Source: JACZYA01 sp965247455 (GTDB lineage: Bacteria; Acidobacteriota; Terriglobia; Acidiferrales; 2-02-FULL-67-57). From it: 64,000 nt of DNA. The stretch covers positions 62,001 through 126,000 of the forward strand of contig CBDFHE010000014.1 of the NCBI GenBank assembly GCA_965247455.1. Reading direction: 5' to 3'. The position numbers and the translations under genes were made by a program. A model generated the notes under the pieces. That model made no database searches. It saw only the letters and a program-made list of their open reading frames with translations, and was not told the DNA's origin. Position 1 is the first letter of the stretch; every line of letters starts with the position of its first letter. Shown piece after piece: positions 33,180-42,144 of the stretch.

Positions 33180-33404
33180 TCACGCAATCAACCAGCGGTA
33201 GATCCCCACCATGTTGATTACCAGAAAGACCGAGTGCAGAAGCACCAGGCTCAGCTCCCGCATGCGCCAGCCTGCCGATGTCCAACAGAGGGATGAGAGA
33301 GTGAACAGCAGGTAGCCCCAGCCACTGGTGGGGACGTTTGAGGCAATCCAGAGCGCGCCCAGGATGCCGGTCGCGGTACCGATCCATTTCAGCCATGCAG
33401 TCAT
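33180..33404 (-). CDS. Small membrane protein (three or four segments)
   Basis: 74 residues from the ATG at 33404, chosen because MTAWLKWIGTATGILGALW is a natural membrane-protein start; the longer frame adds an unlikely His-rich head. Membrane segments are seen at GTATGILGALWIAS, GYLLFTLSSLCWTSAG and LVLLHSVFLVINMVGIYRWL. The end VFLVINMVGIYRWL is typical of small CBU_0592- or PnuC-like fragments. Function unknown. Confidence 0.55.
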   Translation of the reverse strand: MTAWLKWIGTATGILGALWIASNVPTSGWGYLLFTLSSLCWTSAGWRMRELSLVLLHSVFLVINMVGIYRWLIA

Positions 33405-33795
33405 GGGGGTGGAGTATAGGCGGAGCCGCAGGATCTCCCCAACATGTTTTTGGTGGCGGTGCGCCTCACTTGACTCGATGGACACAATCGCGCAGTATCC
33501 TCAAACAGAGATTAGAGCTTTCGGTCCCTGTACGTTCTCCCCTGTTGGTGGGGGCCGATCAGTCGGTGCAGGAGGTGTTCGGTGGTGTCCTCGCCTTTGG
33601 AATGGCTCCGAGAGCAGGTGAAAAACCTGGCCCTTAGTAAGCCGCGCCTGATGACGGTGGTGGTCTTTTTCTTCCTCTACACCGTTTCCAACTCAGTTCA
33701 CTTCGCTACCTCTACGGTCCTGAAGATGTCCCCTTTCTGGCAGATGCTGGTGATGGGGGCGGTGCTGGCCACTTTCACGTCTTTGTTGATCTACG

Positions 33796-35465
33796 CCCGG
33801 ATTTCCGATTTGGCTGTGGTACCGTATCGCCAGGACCAGTCGCTGCGCCTTGAGTTTTGGGGCTCCGACGTAAGGAACCACACTACGGAGGGTGACACCC
33901 GGTGGGTGAATTACAACACGAGCCATTCCAGTTCGCGTTCAACGGCTTCTTGAAAGTCGCGTTCCAGGGATCGCGCGTCACTTCTGACGCTGGCCTCATT
34001 CTGGTGCGCGAGTTGGATGAACGTCTGGGGCTGGAGACACTCATCGCCGAGCACCTGAGCGATTCCCGACAGGGGATGAACACCCAGTTCAGCGTGGTGG
34101 ATCTCCTGCGGCAGTCGGTCTACAGTCGCCTCGCGGGCTACGAAGATCTCAACGACGCGGGGCGCGTGTCGGCAGACCCAACATTTCGTCTCATCGGGTC
34201 GCCAAAGCGCTGGGACCGGGGTGCGGCGCTGACATCGACGCTGCATTGGTTCGAGACAGAGCTGCTGACCCACGAGGAGAATCTCGTCGGGTTGAGGGCC
34301 GTGAACCGGGAGGTGCTTGCACAGGCCGAGATGGCGACGCGCGCCGACCGGATCGTGCTCGACATGGATTCGAGCGAGAGCCCGGTGCATGGGGCGCAGG
34401 AAGGGAGCGCCTATAACGGGCACTTCGAGTCCGTCTGCTACCACCCGCTGTTTCTGTTCACCGAGCATGGGGACTGCCTCGCCGCCACGCTGCGGCCAGG
34501 CAACGTGCATAGCGCCGACGACTGGGACGACCTGCTCGTACCGGAGATTGACCGGCAGCAGGTGGAGGGCAAGCGCGTAGCGTTCCGCGCAGACGCCGCG
34601 TTCGCGAAGCCCGAGATCTACGACGCGCTCGAGCAGCGCGACGTGGACTATGCCATTCGCATGCCGGCGAACAAGAGCTTGGAGCTGGAAATCGAAGACA
34701 TCCTCTTTCGTCCGCCGGGACGGCCGAGCTGCAAGCCCTTGGTGCGCTACCAGAGTTTCCGCTATCAGGCCAAGAGCTGGGCCACGCCCAGACGGATCGT
34801 CGCCAAGGTGGAGCACCACCAAGGTGAGCTGTTCCCTCGCGTCGGCTTCATCGTGACCAACATGGCCCTCCCGAGCCGCTCGGTCGTGCGGTTTTACAAC
34901 AAGCGCGGTACGGCGGAGCAATGGATCAAGGAAGGCAAGCAGGCCACCCACTGGACGCGGCTGTCGTGCCATCGTTTCCGGGCGAACGAGGTGCGCCTGC
35001 AACTGAGCGTCCTGGCCTACAATCTGGGCAACTTGTGGCGCAGACTGGTCCTTCCGCTGCGGGTCAAGCGCTGGTCGCTCACGAGTCTCCAGCAGCGACT
35101 GGTGAAAACTGGGGGCCGGCTGGTGAAGCATGCGCGGTACTACTGGCTTCTGCTGGCGGAAGGGCATCTCACGCGGCGGCTGTTCGGCGACATGCTGCGG
35201 AGGATCTGGGCGCTACCCGTGCCGGCAGGCTGACGCGCGGCCTGAAGTGCAACGAAGCCCGCCCGGCGATGACACGGGGCACACGTGTGGGGCGGTGTCT
35301 GAGAAATGCCCGAAAAGCAGGGGTTCCAGTCGGTCGCACGTCGGCGCGGGCTCAGATGAAGGCCTTTGAAGCTGAGCGATTGTGCGACGATCGAAGTTTT
35401 TGTGCGATCGGCGGCGATCGGGTGTATAAACGTGCCATCAGGGGCAGGCAAAACGGAAATCCCGG
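33796..35465 (+). mobile_element. IS1380-family insertion sequence, copy 5
   Basis: Complete element with target duplication CTACG (33791-33795 and 35466-35470) inside the split gene above. Confidence 0.95.
33902..35233 (+). CDS. IS1380-family DDE transposase (copy 5)
   Basis: 443 residues, with Ala instead of Thr at residue 294. The element also has a private GGAGCGG to GGGGCGG change downstream of the stop. Otherwise open and intact. Confidence 0.95.
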   Translation: MGELQHEPFQFAFNGFLKVAFQGSRVTSDAGLILVRELDERLGLETLIAEHLSDSRQGMNTQFSVVDLLRQSVYSRLAGYEDLNDAGRVSADPTFRLIGSPKRWDRGAALTSTLHWFETELLTHEENLVGLRAVNREVLAQAEMATRADRIVLDMDSSESPVHGAQEGSAYNGHFESVCYHPLFLFTEHGDCLAATLRPGNVHSADDWDDLLVPEIDRQQVEGKRVAFRADAAFAKPEIYDALEQRDVDYAIRMPANKSLELEIEDILFRPPGRPSCKPLVRYQSFRYQAKSWATPRRIVAKVEHHQGELFPRVGFIVTNMALPSRSVVRFYNKRGTAEQWIKEGKQATHWTRLSCHRFRANEVRLQLSVLAYNLGNLWRRLVLPLRVKRWSLTSLQQRLVKTGGRLVKHARYYWLLLAEGHLTRRLFGDMLRRIWALPVPAG

Positions 35466-35798
35466 CTACGAGGTTGTCCAACAGCATCGCCGGGTCGCCG
35501 AGTTACAGAGTGCGACCAAGGTGGCCCGCACCATTCGGAACGATATCAACAATGCTTTCACGGCCATCCGCCTCTCCACGGAAAAGCTGCGGGAATTGAA
35601 AGGCTATGATGAGATCAGCGTGCGGAACATCCTGTCCCAGGCCACCTACATCCGCGACGCGCTCAATAAGCTCGCCGAACTGGAGAAGTAGCGGGCGCCT
35701 TCACTAGGACCCCGGCCTGAGAAGTCTGAGTGGCATCGCGCAGCCCTGGTAGGCGGACACCACTTCGCCAGCCCGACCTACGGTCGGTAGAGTTTCTG

Positions 35799-35832
35799 AT
35801 TCTAATCCTTCTTTAATGAAATCCTTATTTCC
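35799..35832 (+). promoter_or_regulatory. PhoB-like operator/promoter block A
   Basis: TTCTAATCCTT-CTTTAATGAAA-TCCTTATTTCC: 11-bp periodic TAAT units, 46 bp before the ATG at 35878. Nearly identical to 45184-45219 and similar to 44723-44756. Confidence 0.55.
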
Positions 35833-35877
35833 AGCAATGAGACTCCCCCCGACTCTTATTCCGGTGGGGAGGTTGCC

Positions 35878-36162
35878 ATGGCAGAGGTGAAATATCAGAT
35901 GCAGAAGATGTGGGATGCTTTGAAGGATACAGATGTCGGTGAGGAAAGTCCGGGAACGATTCGGCGCGGGTTGCTTTACATGCTATTGGCCGCCGTCCTT
36001 TTCTACTTTGCGGGGGGATACAATCCGATGGAATTTCCGCTCAACGTCATCCCTTCCGTGCTAGATATTTTCTTACCCATGCTCTTTCTGGGCGGACTGG
36101 GTATGGTGCTGCTCGCGGTGATCCGCCGGCCCCGTTCAGCTCTAGCGGAGGTGAGATCGTAA
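35878..36162 (+). CDS. Small two-span membrane protein, paralogue of 44795 gene
   Basis: 94 residues with GGGGAGG ahead of the ATG. A polar N-terminus is followed by two membrane segments, GLLYMLLAAVLFYFAGGYNP and FLPMLFLGGLGMVLLAVIRRP. The C-terminal 65 residues are almost identical to those of the protein at 44795. The two lie on opposite sides of the island boundary at 36.4 kb and share upstream operator sequence. Function unknown; likely part of an envelope or phosphate-stress response given the operator type. Confidence 0.6.
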   Translation: MAEVKYQMQKMWDALKDTDVGEESPGTIRRGLLYMLLAAVLFYFAGGYNPMEFPLNVIPSVLDIFLPMLFLGGLGMVLLAVIRRPRSALAEVRS

Positions 36163-36375
36163 CAAGCCCCTCGTCTTCCCCTTTCCAGAAATTCTTCACC
36201 TAAGGGACAGATGATTTCTTGAACCTTCTGGCTGGCTTTCTGGGCAGCTTGTCGGATGGTGTCTCTCACTCTATCAGCTTGAGGGTTGCGCTCTAGGAAG
36301 CTCCTGCGCGCCCTAGAACGGCATTCTGGAGCCAAGTGGCGCCAAGTGAAGGAGTCACCTAAATGATTGCAATAA

Positions 36376-36428
36376 GTTCGGTGGGGTGAGCGATGGGATT
36401 TGAACCCACGACCCTCGGATCCACAGAC
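36376..36428. other. Distal attachment site (duplicate of tRNA-His 3' half)
   Basis: GTTCGGTGGGGTGAGCGATG ... CCACAGAC, identical over 53 bp to 59872-59924. It covers the CCA end, acceptor 3' strand, T arm and anticodon stem 3' strand up to the anticodon loop, and then diverges. Confidence 0.85.
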
Positions 36429-36469
36429 TAATTCCAGAATGCTATCTCGTTGCTTTTCCTTGGCTCTGC

Positions 36470-36538
36470 CTACTGGATAGTTTACGGTTTTCTCTGATAT
36501 TCGGCAGCAAATGGACCCAAGTTGGACCCAAGTGTTGA
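36470..36538 (+). pseudogene. Possible 3' tail of another integrase
   Basis: The frame ends FGSKWTQVGPKC-stop. The DNA (AAATGGACCCAAGTTGGACC) resembles the end of the intact integrase (LDPNGPKLE, TTGGACCCAAATGGACCCAA). It may be the relic of an earlier element at the same tRNA. Short, so tentative. Confidence 0.35.
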
Positions 36539-36773
36539 CCGCCTGAGCTAATTTCTCCTCCGGGCCAGCGCGGGAGCGGGACATTTCCTCCTACCCGCAA
36601 CCCTTCTAGCGTTTGCCCTTGCTCTAGTGGGCAATCTTTTGTGTTTCATCCCGTTGCTCAGCATGAGCCTGAATGTCTGTTGTGGGGTGTGAACTTTTCT
36701 TCCACCCCTGAATCTAGGTGGTTTTGCTACCCGAAATCTTGAGTCAGCATCTATACTAGAACTAGGTGGAAGA

Positions 36774-37289
36774 ATGGCGCGAAAGCCGAAAGTGACTGAG
36801 AAACACCGCAAGGTAGCGCGTGCACTCAGGCGGGGAGTTACAGACCGGGAAGCCCTGCTTGAGGCTGGGTACAGTGAGGCTACTTCGCGGAAAGGGATCA
36901 TCGACATGCAGAAGCGTACTCCTGCGCTTGCTCAGGCGATCCAGGAAGAAACCATGCAGCAGGCGCGAGAGTTGATTGCCCAACAGGCCCACAGTCTCAG
37001 CAAGGTAGAGTTAGAGCAGGTGGTCGAGATTGCCTTGGTTCGAAATACACTCCACGGGGAAGGAGATCGGAAAGGTTCGTCCTACGCCGCGAAACTGCTG
37101 GGAAGTTTGCGCCGGGTGAATGTGTTTGAACCGGATACGGCCGTAGGTGTGTTGGCAATGGAGATTCCCGCCGAGTGGCGCGACAGGTACTCTCTCTCGG
37201 ATAAGAAAGTGGCGGAAATCGAGAGTCCAGCCCCTTCCGCTTTGCCTCCCGCGAAAGAACCCACAGGTGAATCCCAGCAGGAGACATGA
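36774..37289 (+). CDS. Phage terminase small-subunit-like protein
   Basis: 171 residues. The N-terminal HTH (VTEKHRKVARALRRGVTDREALLEAGYSE, about residues 7-40) followed by the helical TPALAQAIQEETMQQARELI matches the DNA-binding and oligomerisation parts of phage terminase small subunits, which recognise the packaging site. No large terminase is adjacent, so it is either a phage leftover or a regulator built from that domain. First gene inside the island; overlaps the next ATG by 4 bp. Confidence 0.55.
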   Translation: MARKPKVTEKHRKVARALRRGVTDREALLEAGYSEATSRKGIIDMQKRTPALAQAIQEETMQQARELIAQQAHSLSKVELEQVVEIALVRNTLHGEGDRKGSSYAAKLLGSLRRVNVFEPDTAVGVLAMEIPAEWRDRYSLSDKKVAEIESPAPSALPPAKEPTGESQQET

Positions 37290-37504
37290 GGAAGAACGGC
37301 AACGGCAACGGGAACGGGAACGGGATTCACCACAAACCCACCGAGAAGGAAGAGATACCTGTCACGAAATGCCAGCCTGGAAATGCAGTAGGAAGTTGCG
37401 AAGAGTTCAAGATTCAGTTCGACCCACGGCTAGGTTCACTGAGAGGGCTTCTCTTCGATCCGTGGAATGGCTGTTTCCACAGCAGGAAAGCGCGGGAAGC
37501 ATGA
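37286..37504 (+). CDS. Hypothetical protein with Asn-Gly repeat
   Basis: 72 residues. The ATG overlaps the stop of the terminase-like gene (ATGA). The N-terminus is (Asn-Gly)5 encoded by an AACGGC/AACGGG hexamer repeat, followed by HHKPTEKEEIPVTKCQPGNA and a Trp/Cys-containing end (FDPWNGCFHSRKAREA). Unknown; may be truncated. Confidence 0.4.
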   Translation: MRKNGNGNGNGNGIHHKPTEKEEIPVTKCQPGNAVGSCEEFKIQFDPRLGSLRGLLFDPWNGCFHSRKAREA

Positions 37505-37678
37505 GGCCAGACTGACGACACACTGCTTCCGGGCGTGCGCGAAGAGCCACTGAGTTGGCAGCCGGCGGTCATCCGCCACAATCCTCCTCGCCACTCCCTG
37601 CAAATTGGGATGATATGTGGCCTTTTGGCATGACGCCTATTCCAGTTGGCCGGTTTCAGGGTTAACAAAACGTATAAC

Positions 37679-39348
37679 CCGGGATTTCCGTTTTGCCTGC
37701 CCCTGATGGCACGTTTATACACCCGATCGCCGCCGATCGCACAAAAACTTCGATCGTCGCACAATCGTTCAGCTTCAAAGGCCTTCATCTGAGCCCGCGC
37801 CGACGTGCGACCGACTGGAACCCCTGCTTTTCGGGCATTTCTCAGACACCGCTCCACACGTGTGCCCCGTGTCATCGCCGGGCGGGCTTCGTTGCACTTC
37901 AGGCCGCGCGTCAGCCTGCCGGCACGGGTAGCGCCCAGATCCTCCGCAGCATGTCGCCGAACAGCCGCCGCGTGAGATGCCCTTCCGCCAGCAGAAGCCA
38001 GTAGTACCGCGCATGCTTCACCAGCCGGCCCCCAGTTTTCACCAGTCGCTGCTGGAGACTCGTGAGCGACCAGCGCTTGACCCGCAGCGGAAGGACCAGT
38101 CTGCGCCACAAGTTGCCCAGATTGTAGGCCAGGACGCTCAGTTGCAGGCGCACCTCGTTCGCCCGGAAACGATGGCACGACAGCCGCGTCCAGTGGGTGG
38201 CCTGCTTGCCTTCCTTGATCCATTGCTCCGCCGTACCGCGCTTGTTGTAAAACCGCACGACCGAGCGGCTCGGGAGGGCCATGTTGGTCACGATGAAGCC
38301 GACGCGAGGGAACAGCTCACCTTGGTGGTGCTCCACCTTGGCGACGATCCGTCTGGGCGTGGTCCAGCTCTTGGCCTGATAGCGGAAACTCTGGTAGCGC
38401 ACCAAGGGCTTGCAGCTCGGCCGTCCCGGCGGACGAAAGAGGATGTCTTCGATTTCCAGCTCCAAGCTCTTGTTCGCCGGCATGCGAATGGCATAGTCCA
38501 CGTCGCGCTGCTCGAGCGCGTCGTAGATCTCGGGCTTCGCGAACGCGGCGTCTGCGCGGAACGCTACGCGCTTGCCCTCCACCTGCTGCCGGTCAATCTC
38601 CGGTACGAGCAGGTCGTCCCAGTCGTCGGCGCTATGCACGTTGCCTGGCCGCAGCGTGGCGGCGAGGCAGTCCCCATGCTCGGTGAACAGAAACAGCGGG
38701 TGGTAGCAGACGGACTCGAAGTGCCCGTTATAGGCGCTCCCTTCCTGCGCCCCATGCACCGGGCTCTCGCTCGAATCCATGTCGAGCACGATCCGGTCGG
38801 CGCGCGTCGCCATCTCGGCCTGTGCAAGCACCTCCCGGTTCACGGCCCTCAACCCGACGAGATTCTCCTCGTGGGTCAGCAGCTCTGTCTCGAACCAATG
38901 CAGCGTCGATGTCAGCGCCGCACCCCGGTCCCAGCGCTTTGGCGACCCGATGAGACGAAATGTTGGGTCTGCCGACACGCGCCCCGCGTCGTTGAGATCT
39001 TCGTAGCCCGCGAGGCGACTGTAGACCGACTGCCGCAGGAGATCCACCACGCTGAACTGGGTGTTCATCCCCTGTCGGGAATCGCTCAGGTGCTCGGCGA
39101 TGAGTGTCTCCAGCCCCAGACGTTCATCCAACTCGCGCACCAGAATGAGGCCAGCGTCAGAAGTGACGCGCGATCCCTGGAACGCGACTTTCAAGAAGCC
39201 GTTGAACGCGAACTGGAATGGCTCGTGTTGTAATTCACCCACCGGGTGTCACCCTCCGTAGTGTGGTTCCTTACGTCGGAGCCCCAAAACTCAAGGCGCA
39301 GCGACTGGTCCTGGCGATACGGTACCACAGCCAAATCGGAAATCCGGG
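37679..39348 (-). mobile_element. IS1380-family insertion sequence, copy 6
   Basis: Complete element with target duplication ATAAC (37674-37678 and 39349-39353). Inserted near the 3' end of the metallopeptidase gene. Confidence 0.95.
37911..39242 (-). CDS. IS1380-family DDE transposase (copy 6)
   Basis: 443 residues, majority sequence, open throughout. Confidence 0.95.
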   Translation of the reverse strand: MGELQHEPFQFAFNGFLKVAFQGSRVTSDAGLILVRELDERLGLETLIAEHLSDSRQGMNTQFSVVDLLRQSVYSRLAGYEDLNDAGRVSADPTFRLIGSPKRWDRGAALTSTLHWFETELLTHEENLVGLRAVNREVLAQAEMATRADRIVLDMDSSESPVHGAQEGSAYNGHFESVCYHPLFLFTEHGDCLAATLRPGNVHSADDWDDLLVPEIDRQQVEGKRVAFRADAAFAKPEIYDALEQRDVDYAIRMPANKSLELEIEDILFRPPGRPSCKPLVRYQSFRYQAKSWTTPRRIVAKVEHHQGELFPRVGFIVTNMALPSRSVVRFYNKRGTAEQWIKEGKQATHWTRLSCHRFRANEVRLQLSVLAYNLGNLWRRLVLPLRVKRWSLTSLQQRLVKTGGRLVKHARYYWLLLAEGHLTRRLFGDMLRRIWALPVPAG

Positions 39349-40124
39349 ATAACTTCAGTGAGGCCTGCCAAGTCACGTAGTTGCTTTGTGGCTAGGAAAC
39401 AACGGCGAGGAACAGCGAGATCATCAACGGTAACATTGCGGAACTCATCTTGAAGACGAGAAACCAAATTGCTGACATTTAAACCAAGCTGGTCATACAA
39501 ACCTTTCAGGTCAGCACCTGAAACCTTTGGGCATCGGAATGAAAAGCAAAACAGGGACACTGCAATATAGCTTCTCCAGATGGGGTCATGCCTTGTTGTT
39601 TCGGAAATCTGTTCTGGCCGAATTTGCCGAAGGGCGTTCCACATTTCTTGCGTAAGTAGTTCTGGTTTGAACCCACGCTCGCCCATTCGTGCATCAATTA
39701 CCACATCGCTAAAACAACTCACCAGTTTCGAGCCTATACTTTCGATAAAACGCTTTCGTGCGGGATTTTCTAGTGGTATTCCAGACTCATAACGCGTCGG
39801 AAACCCCTCGCTAGTCAGCAACACATGAAATAGTTCGTGAGCTAGGATTTGCTCAGTGTGTTCTCGATCAAATCCAGCCCTTACCCTCACAACTATATCG
39901 GTGTTTGTCGTCTGGGTTCGTCCCTGAAACTCCGCCGCATCTTGCGCGGACAGTTCTTCTATACGAACGGGAGTCCTGCTCTGTTGCTGTACCTCCTCCC
40001 ATAGGCGTTGAAGATTTTCGGAATACTTCTTGTCCACATTCACCTCTCCGCTAGACGATGAAAGAACAATCGCAAGTACTATGGTGCCGATAAGTCCTAT
40101 GCCCCGAATAAGCACAAATCTCAC
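39291..40124 (-). CDS. Exported zinc metallopeptidase-like protein, C-terminus replaced by IS sequence
   Basis: 277 residues as it now reads. N-terminal membrane/signal segment (LIRGIGLIGTIVLAIVLSSS). The zinc-binding helix HELFHVL (HExxH) lies near residue 97 after REHTEQILA. Removing the IS with one ATAAC copy restores the original end GLTEVIRFVNPETGQLE-stop (stop at 37637-37639). The insertion therefore swapped the last 11 residues for 18 of IS origin and left the catalytic part intact. Last gene of the minus-strand run 41637-39291, 22 bp after the DUF2007 gene. Confidence 0.65.
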   Translation of the reverse strand: MRFVLIRGIGLIGTIVLAIVLSSSSGEVNVDKKYSENLQRLWEEVQQQSRTPVRIEELSAQDAAEFQGRTQTTNTDIVVRVRAGFDREHTEQILAHELFHVLLTSEGFPTRYESGIPLENPARKRFIESIGSKLVSCFSDVVIDARMGERGFKPELLTQEMWNALRQIRPEQISETTRHDPIWRSYIAVSLFCFSFRCPKVSGADLKGLYDQLGLNVSNLVSRLQDEFRNVTVDDLAVPRRCFLATKQLRDLAGLTEVIPDFRFGCGTVSPGPVAAP

Positions 40125-40146
40125 GAAGGACTAGCTCACCTTCTTT

Positions 40147-40566
40147 CTATCCCTCACTTCCTTCAATCTCTTCAAGCACTTTGTCGGCTCTCTCGACATC
40201 CGGTTCTTTGACTTGCAGCTCTATAGGGCCAAAGACATTGCCATCTCCCCAGCTCCGCCCGAGCCTATGTTCACTTGCGGTGAAACACTCAATGCCTTCT
40301 GACTCCAGCTTTCCTTTCGCGAGATTGGCACTGAACGGGTCATTAAATGTGGCAATCGTGACTAGCTTAAGTGATGTTTCAGAGGGGATTGCTCGTTCGG
40401 ACGAGTATTCCCGGTGCAGACGGTTCGCCTCCTGATCCAAATGTCTGTTCCGAAGCTCCCCCAGGAGAGCATCCTGCGCCTCATCGGTGAGGGTGTCCAA
40501 CTCCTCAGCGAGAGCTAATAACTCCCCATCGTCCATCCCAGAATAGATACTCCCAATGTCGCCCAC
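40147..40566 (-). CDS. DUF2007-domain protein
   Basis: 139 residues. An N-terminal helical part (DDGELLALAEELDTLTDEAQ) is followed from residue ~68 by the DUF2007 pattern LVTIATFNDPFSANLAKGKL, GIECFTASE and IELQVKEPDVERADKVLEEI. The domain is a small ferredoxin-like fold of unknown role, sometimes called a signal-transducing protein. 7 bp downstream of the 57-aa gene. Confidence 0.75.
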   Translation of the reverse strand: MGDIGSIYSGMDDGELLALAEELDTLTDEAQDALLGELRNRHLDQEANRLHREYSSERAIPSETSLKLVTIATFNDPFSANLAKGKLESEGIECFTASEHRLGRSWGDGNVFGPIELQVKEPDVERADKVLEEIEGSEG

Positions 40567-40573
40567 GTTTCCG

Positions 40574-40747
40574 CTAGCTCGCTTTCTTCCTATCCCTAAT
40601 CGCCATCATCCTCTTGAGCACGTCACCCTGCGTCATAATCCCTCGTTCTTCCAGCAACTCCACAATGGCTGTTAGTTGCAGGGTGTTGGAGAGGGTTAGT
40701 TCTTCCACGCGGACAGTCACTCGTTCTTGGACAGACTGTTTGGCCAT
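40574..40747 (-). CDS. Small 57-residue helical protein
   Basis: Begins MAKQSVQERVTVRVEEL with GGAGG five bases ahead of the ATG, continues LQLTAIVELLEERGIMTQGD and ends KRMMAIRDRKKAS. The second half looks like a short helix-turn-helix or coiled coil. It sits 11 bp after the nuclease gene and 7 bp before the DUF2007 gene, so it belongs to that operon. A truncated second copy lies at 43823-43935, with only three differences over ~95 bp. Confidence 0.6.
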   Translation of the reverse strand: MAKQSVQERVTVRVEELTLSNTLQLTAIVELLEERGIMTQGDVLKRMMAIRDRKKAS

Positions 40748-40758
40748 GTTGCCTCCAG

Positions 40759-41637
40759 CTACTTTGTGTCTCTACAAGTATAGAACTTCGCGAACACCGG
40801 CAGATGGTCTGACAATCTGTCTGCGACCAGTGGGGAGATTCCCAAAAAGCTGACCAGATCAAAGACACCACCAATGCCGGTGAAATCTTCGCCTGTTGGG
40901 GTTTGCCGAAATACTATGTTGTCGTTCAGGTTTGTTCCCCAAACCATCGTACTCTGTCCGGCTACGACATAACTTACATCCGGCAGTGTTCCCAGGGTAG
41001 TCCCCCAAGGCGGGGCTGCGTTCAGGTCGCCCAAAAGGATGACATCATCGTTCCCTGTGTCGGCAGCTTGAACTGATTCGTAAATGCGTCTCAAAGCCCT
41101 GAGGTCACGTTCAAGTGCGCCTGCGTCGGGATCGGTATGAGCAACAATCAGTGCAAAGTCGAAGCCACACCCAACATCTTCGTGCTTGGTTTCGAGCCAC
41201 ACAACTAGTGGATCACGGCACATATTATGGGCCACATTCGGACTATCAGGAAAAGTCGCCTGAGCCACTAACTCGATCTTTTCGGGATCGTACAAAACAG
41301 CATACTGCTCCGTGCGGCCCCCAGCACAACCAGTTCGAGGGCCTAGCACGTATTCATAGGAACGATTGTAGGCGGCTTGGAGATGCTCCGTGAGGCGGTT
41401 CATCACCATAACGCCCTGACTGGCTGCATCCGTGATCTCTTGAATGGCTACAACATCAAATTGAGCAATAACTAAAGCAATCCGTGCCAAACGCAGAGGG
41501 TCACTTGATTTCGTTTTGCCAAACTGCTGAATGTTCCAAGATGCAATAGTGATGGTTGCTGGTTCTTGTGACTGAACGGAAAGACAAAGACAGCCAACAA
41601 CCCCAAGGGCGGCAAGAGTAGCCGTACTTTTTCCCAT
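40759..41637 (-). CDS. Exported endonuclease/exonuclease/phosphatase-family protein
   Basis: 292 residues. Signal peptide (TLAALGVVGCLCLSVQS). DNase I-like core motifs: ITIASWNIQQFG, VVAIQEITD (catalytic Glu), LIVAHTDPDA (His), VILLGDLNAAPPW (Asp and Asn) and the terminal LSDHLPVFAKF (Asp-His pair). Four or more cysteines suggest disulfides in the periplasm or outside the cell. First gene of a four-gene operon with the metallopeptidase; the pairing hints at extracellular scavenging or defence. Confidence 0.8.
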   Translation of the reverse strand: MGKSTATLAALGVVGCLCLSVQSQEPATITIASWNIQQFGKTKSSDPLRLARIALVIAQFDVVAIQEITDAASQGVMVMNRLTEHLQAAYNRSYEYVLGPRTGCAGGRTEQYAVLYDPEKIELVAQATFPDSPNVAHNMCRDPLVVWLETKHEDVGCGFDFALIVAHTDPDAGALERDLRALRRIYESVQAADTGNDDVILLGDLNAAPPWGTTLGTLPDVSYVVAGQSTMVWGTNLNDNIVFRQTPTGEDFTGIGGVFDLVSFLGISPLVADRLSDHLPVFAKFYTCRDTK

Positions 41638-41729
41638 TGGTGCCTTCCTATCGACTGGCTAGTTGCAGAAATTCTGCGCCGAAAGCTGTGGGGGTGTCAA
41701 GGTGGAAGGCCGGGCTTCTGCGTGACGCC

Positions 41730-41843
41730 TTATTCGCCCACCATCCTCAGCAAGAGGTCAGGCCAAAAGATTATAAAGGCGACCACGGCTCCCACCGCGA
41801 TGACGGTAATCACAAAGAAGAGAATCCTGGAATGACGAGTCAT
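41730..41843 (-). CDS. Tiny single-span membrane protein
   Basis: 37 residues, MTRHSRILFFVITV then IAVGAVVAFIIFWPDLLL and RMVGE. GACAAAG precedes the ATG. One membrane segment spans most of the protein. Unknown function. Confidence 0.45.
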   Translation of the reverse strand: MTRHSRILFFVITVIAVGAVVAFIIFWPDLLLRMVGE

Positions 41844-41992
41844 CTTTGTCGCCCCATATCCTGATTAGCTTGATACTAGGGCGCATTTCTTACCGAGTCA
41901 ATCAAGACAGGCTTGACCCTGTTCAGAAATCGCCTGACACCCTTACTTCGTCAGTGAGGGTGCCGGTGGGGGGCTAGTGTATCATCCTCTCG

Positions 41993-42142
41993 ATGACTCA
42001 GCTCGCTAAACCATCTCACACCCACACCTGCGACATCTGCCAAGGGGAATTTCTCTGCTGGGAAAAGGACTGTCCTATCGCTGAGAGATTCGTCTGCGAC
42101 GATTGCGCAGATGATGAGTTAGAGAAAAACGAACTGGTCTAA
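41993..42142 (+). CDS. Small cysteine-rich (zinc-binding) protein, family member 1
   Basis: 49 residues: a short leader followed by HTHTCDICQGEF, CWEKDCPIAERFVCDDCADD. Three Cys pairs (CDIC, CxxxxC, CDDC) and His residues predict a treble-clef or paired zinc knuckle. A close paralogue is at 51916 and a decayed one at 47070. Each is followed after a few bases by the fossil 3' end of a TPR gene. Confidence 0.7.
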   Translation: MTQLAKPSHTHTCDICQGEFLCWEKDCPIAERFVCDDCADDELEKNELV

Positions 42143-42144
42143 GC

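Larger units (their letters stand above)
33582..35691 (+). pseudogene. Membrane sensor-like gene split by IS copy 5
   Basis: The 5' part (33582-33795, GTG start) encodes two membrane segments (LMTVVVFFFLYTVSNSV and QMLVMGAVLATFTSLLIY). The 3' part starts at 35466 and ends at 35691. Removing the IS and one CTACG copy joins TSLLIY to EVVQQHRRVAELQ in frame. The joined protein has ~143 residues and ends with a helical HisKA-like stretch (ARTIRNDINNAFTAIRLSTEKL). There is no ATPase domain, so it was a truncated kinase-like or dimerisation protein before disruption. Confidence 0.75.
36163..36773. other. Intergenic region at the left end of the genomic island
   Basis: Holds the att duplicate (36376-36428) and a probable integrase 3' tail (36470-36538). 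The rest (36163-36375 and 36539-36773) shows no gene that I can support. Confidence 0.5.

Noticed and set aside
37298..37325. AACGGC/AACGGG hexamer run as a CRISPR or variable-number regulatory repeat
   Set aside because: Only about five units, all in frame as Asn-Gly at a protein start; no spacers.
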